A stretch of DNA of 64,000 nucleotides from positions 1 to 64,000 of the forward strand of contig JAPLOI010000063.1 in assembly GCA_026400815.1 (NCBI GenBank), written 5' to 3'. The number at the start of each line of letters is the position of its first letter. The stretch's first letter is position 1. The notes beneath the pieces were generated by a model. It ran no database searches, was not told the DNA's origin, and saw only the letters and a list, made by a program, of their open reading frames with translations. Below, one piece after another: positions 63,882-64,000 of this stretch. The DNA is from Alphaproteobacteria bacterium. GTDB taxonomy: Bacteria > Pseudomonadota > Alphaproteobacteria > Acetobacterales > Acetobacteraceae. The translations under genes and the position numbers were made by a program.

Positions 63882-64000
63882 TCAGGCAGCCAGGACTTCC
63901 AGCGTGTGGAGCGCCATCATGCGTTCCTCATCGGTGTGGATGACGAGGACTGGGGTGGTGCCGTCGGCGGAGATGGTGGGGGCGTTGGAAGCGTTGCGGG
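63882..64000 (-). CDS. ackA: Acetate/propionate kinase, C-terminal end
   Basis: Partial - strand gene cut by the window edge; 38 codons and the stop are visible. The sequence ISADGTTPVLVIHTDEERMM followed by a short helical tail matches the C-terminus of acetate kinase, which makes acetyl phosphate from acetate and ATP. Convergent with the EamA gene, only one base apart. The identification rests on a short segment. Confidence 0.75.
   Translation of the reverse strand, partial: RNASNAPTISADGTTPVLVIHTDEERMMALHTLEVLAA

Overview
This 64 kb window comes from a very GC-rich chromosome. Gene content and style point to an alphaproteobacterium, most likely Acetobacteraceae (Roseomonas/Acidiphilium-like). 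Pointers are the ftsH-folP-glmM-thiD run, the alphaproteobacterial serC-serA pair, many solute-binding proteins, class III CoA-transferases, and proline-rich small proteins. The assignment is inference from sequence style; there is no rRNA in the window. I see no tRNA, CRISPR array, prophage or intact insertion sequence.

Layout. 1-7.2 kb holds housekeeping genes on the + strand: ftsH (3' part), folP, glmM, thiD, then serC-serA behind a two-hairpin leader. 7.3-14.8 kb has an orphan molybdenum-hydroxylase large subunit, an MFS transporter, a proline-rich protein on the - strand with a leaderless-looking promoter, a two-domain VOC protein and an OafA-type acyltransferase with an SGNH domain. 14.9-26.8 kb is rich in acyl-CoA genes: two class III CoA-transferases, an acyl-CoA dehydrogenase, MmgE/PrpD, two enoyl-CoA hydratases and an AMP-dependent acyl-CoA ligase, mixed with small envelope proteins, a metallophosphatase and msrA. 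27.3-35.2 kb has two tandem orphan TRAP binding proteins, a P-loop kinase, mobA, an esterase, a DUF1028 protein, a rhodanese and an ABC-F protein. 35.3-43.4 kb carries a branched-chain amino-acid-type ABC operon in which LivM and LivG are fused, a small CX5R phosphatase-like gene and a NitT/TauT-type ABC operon. 43.5-48.7 kb (- strand) has a beta-helix membrane protein, a tartrate-dehydrogenase-like enzyme and an FAD oxidoreductase-SelD fusion, with a broken PEP-CTERM gene on + between the last two. 48.9-55.3 kb is a peptide/nickel-type ABC operon with three tandem binding proteins and two permeases but no ATPase, ending in a strong terminator. 55.3-64 kb has a second proline-rich gene (apparently frameshifted), a 48-bp inverted repeat, MFS and GST genes, a hydroxyacid dehydrogenase, a nitroreductase-fold protein, two MDR dehydrogenases, an EamA exporter and the 3' end of an acetate kinase.

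The most unusual signals are non-coding. (1) An AT-rich, three-stem intergenic repeat occurs five times (near 17.4, 25.4, 33.3, 57.8 and 62.9 kb), each copy within a few bases of a stop codon; the outer arms are conserved in sequence, while the central stem is kept as a stem in at least three copies although its bases change. (2) Two distant proline-rich genes have promoters of identical geometry (TTG box, 17-nt spacer, -10 box, 7 nt, ATG), implying leaderless mRNAs; the second gene looks frameshifted in a G-run. (3) A 48-bp inverted repeat at 56.1-56.26 kb has five mismatches, all of which become G-U pairs only in the + strand RNA.

The transport and acyl-CoA genes together suggest a heterotroph that scavenges amino acids, peptides and organic acids and degrades them as CoA thioesters.
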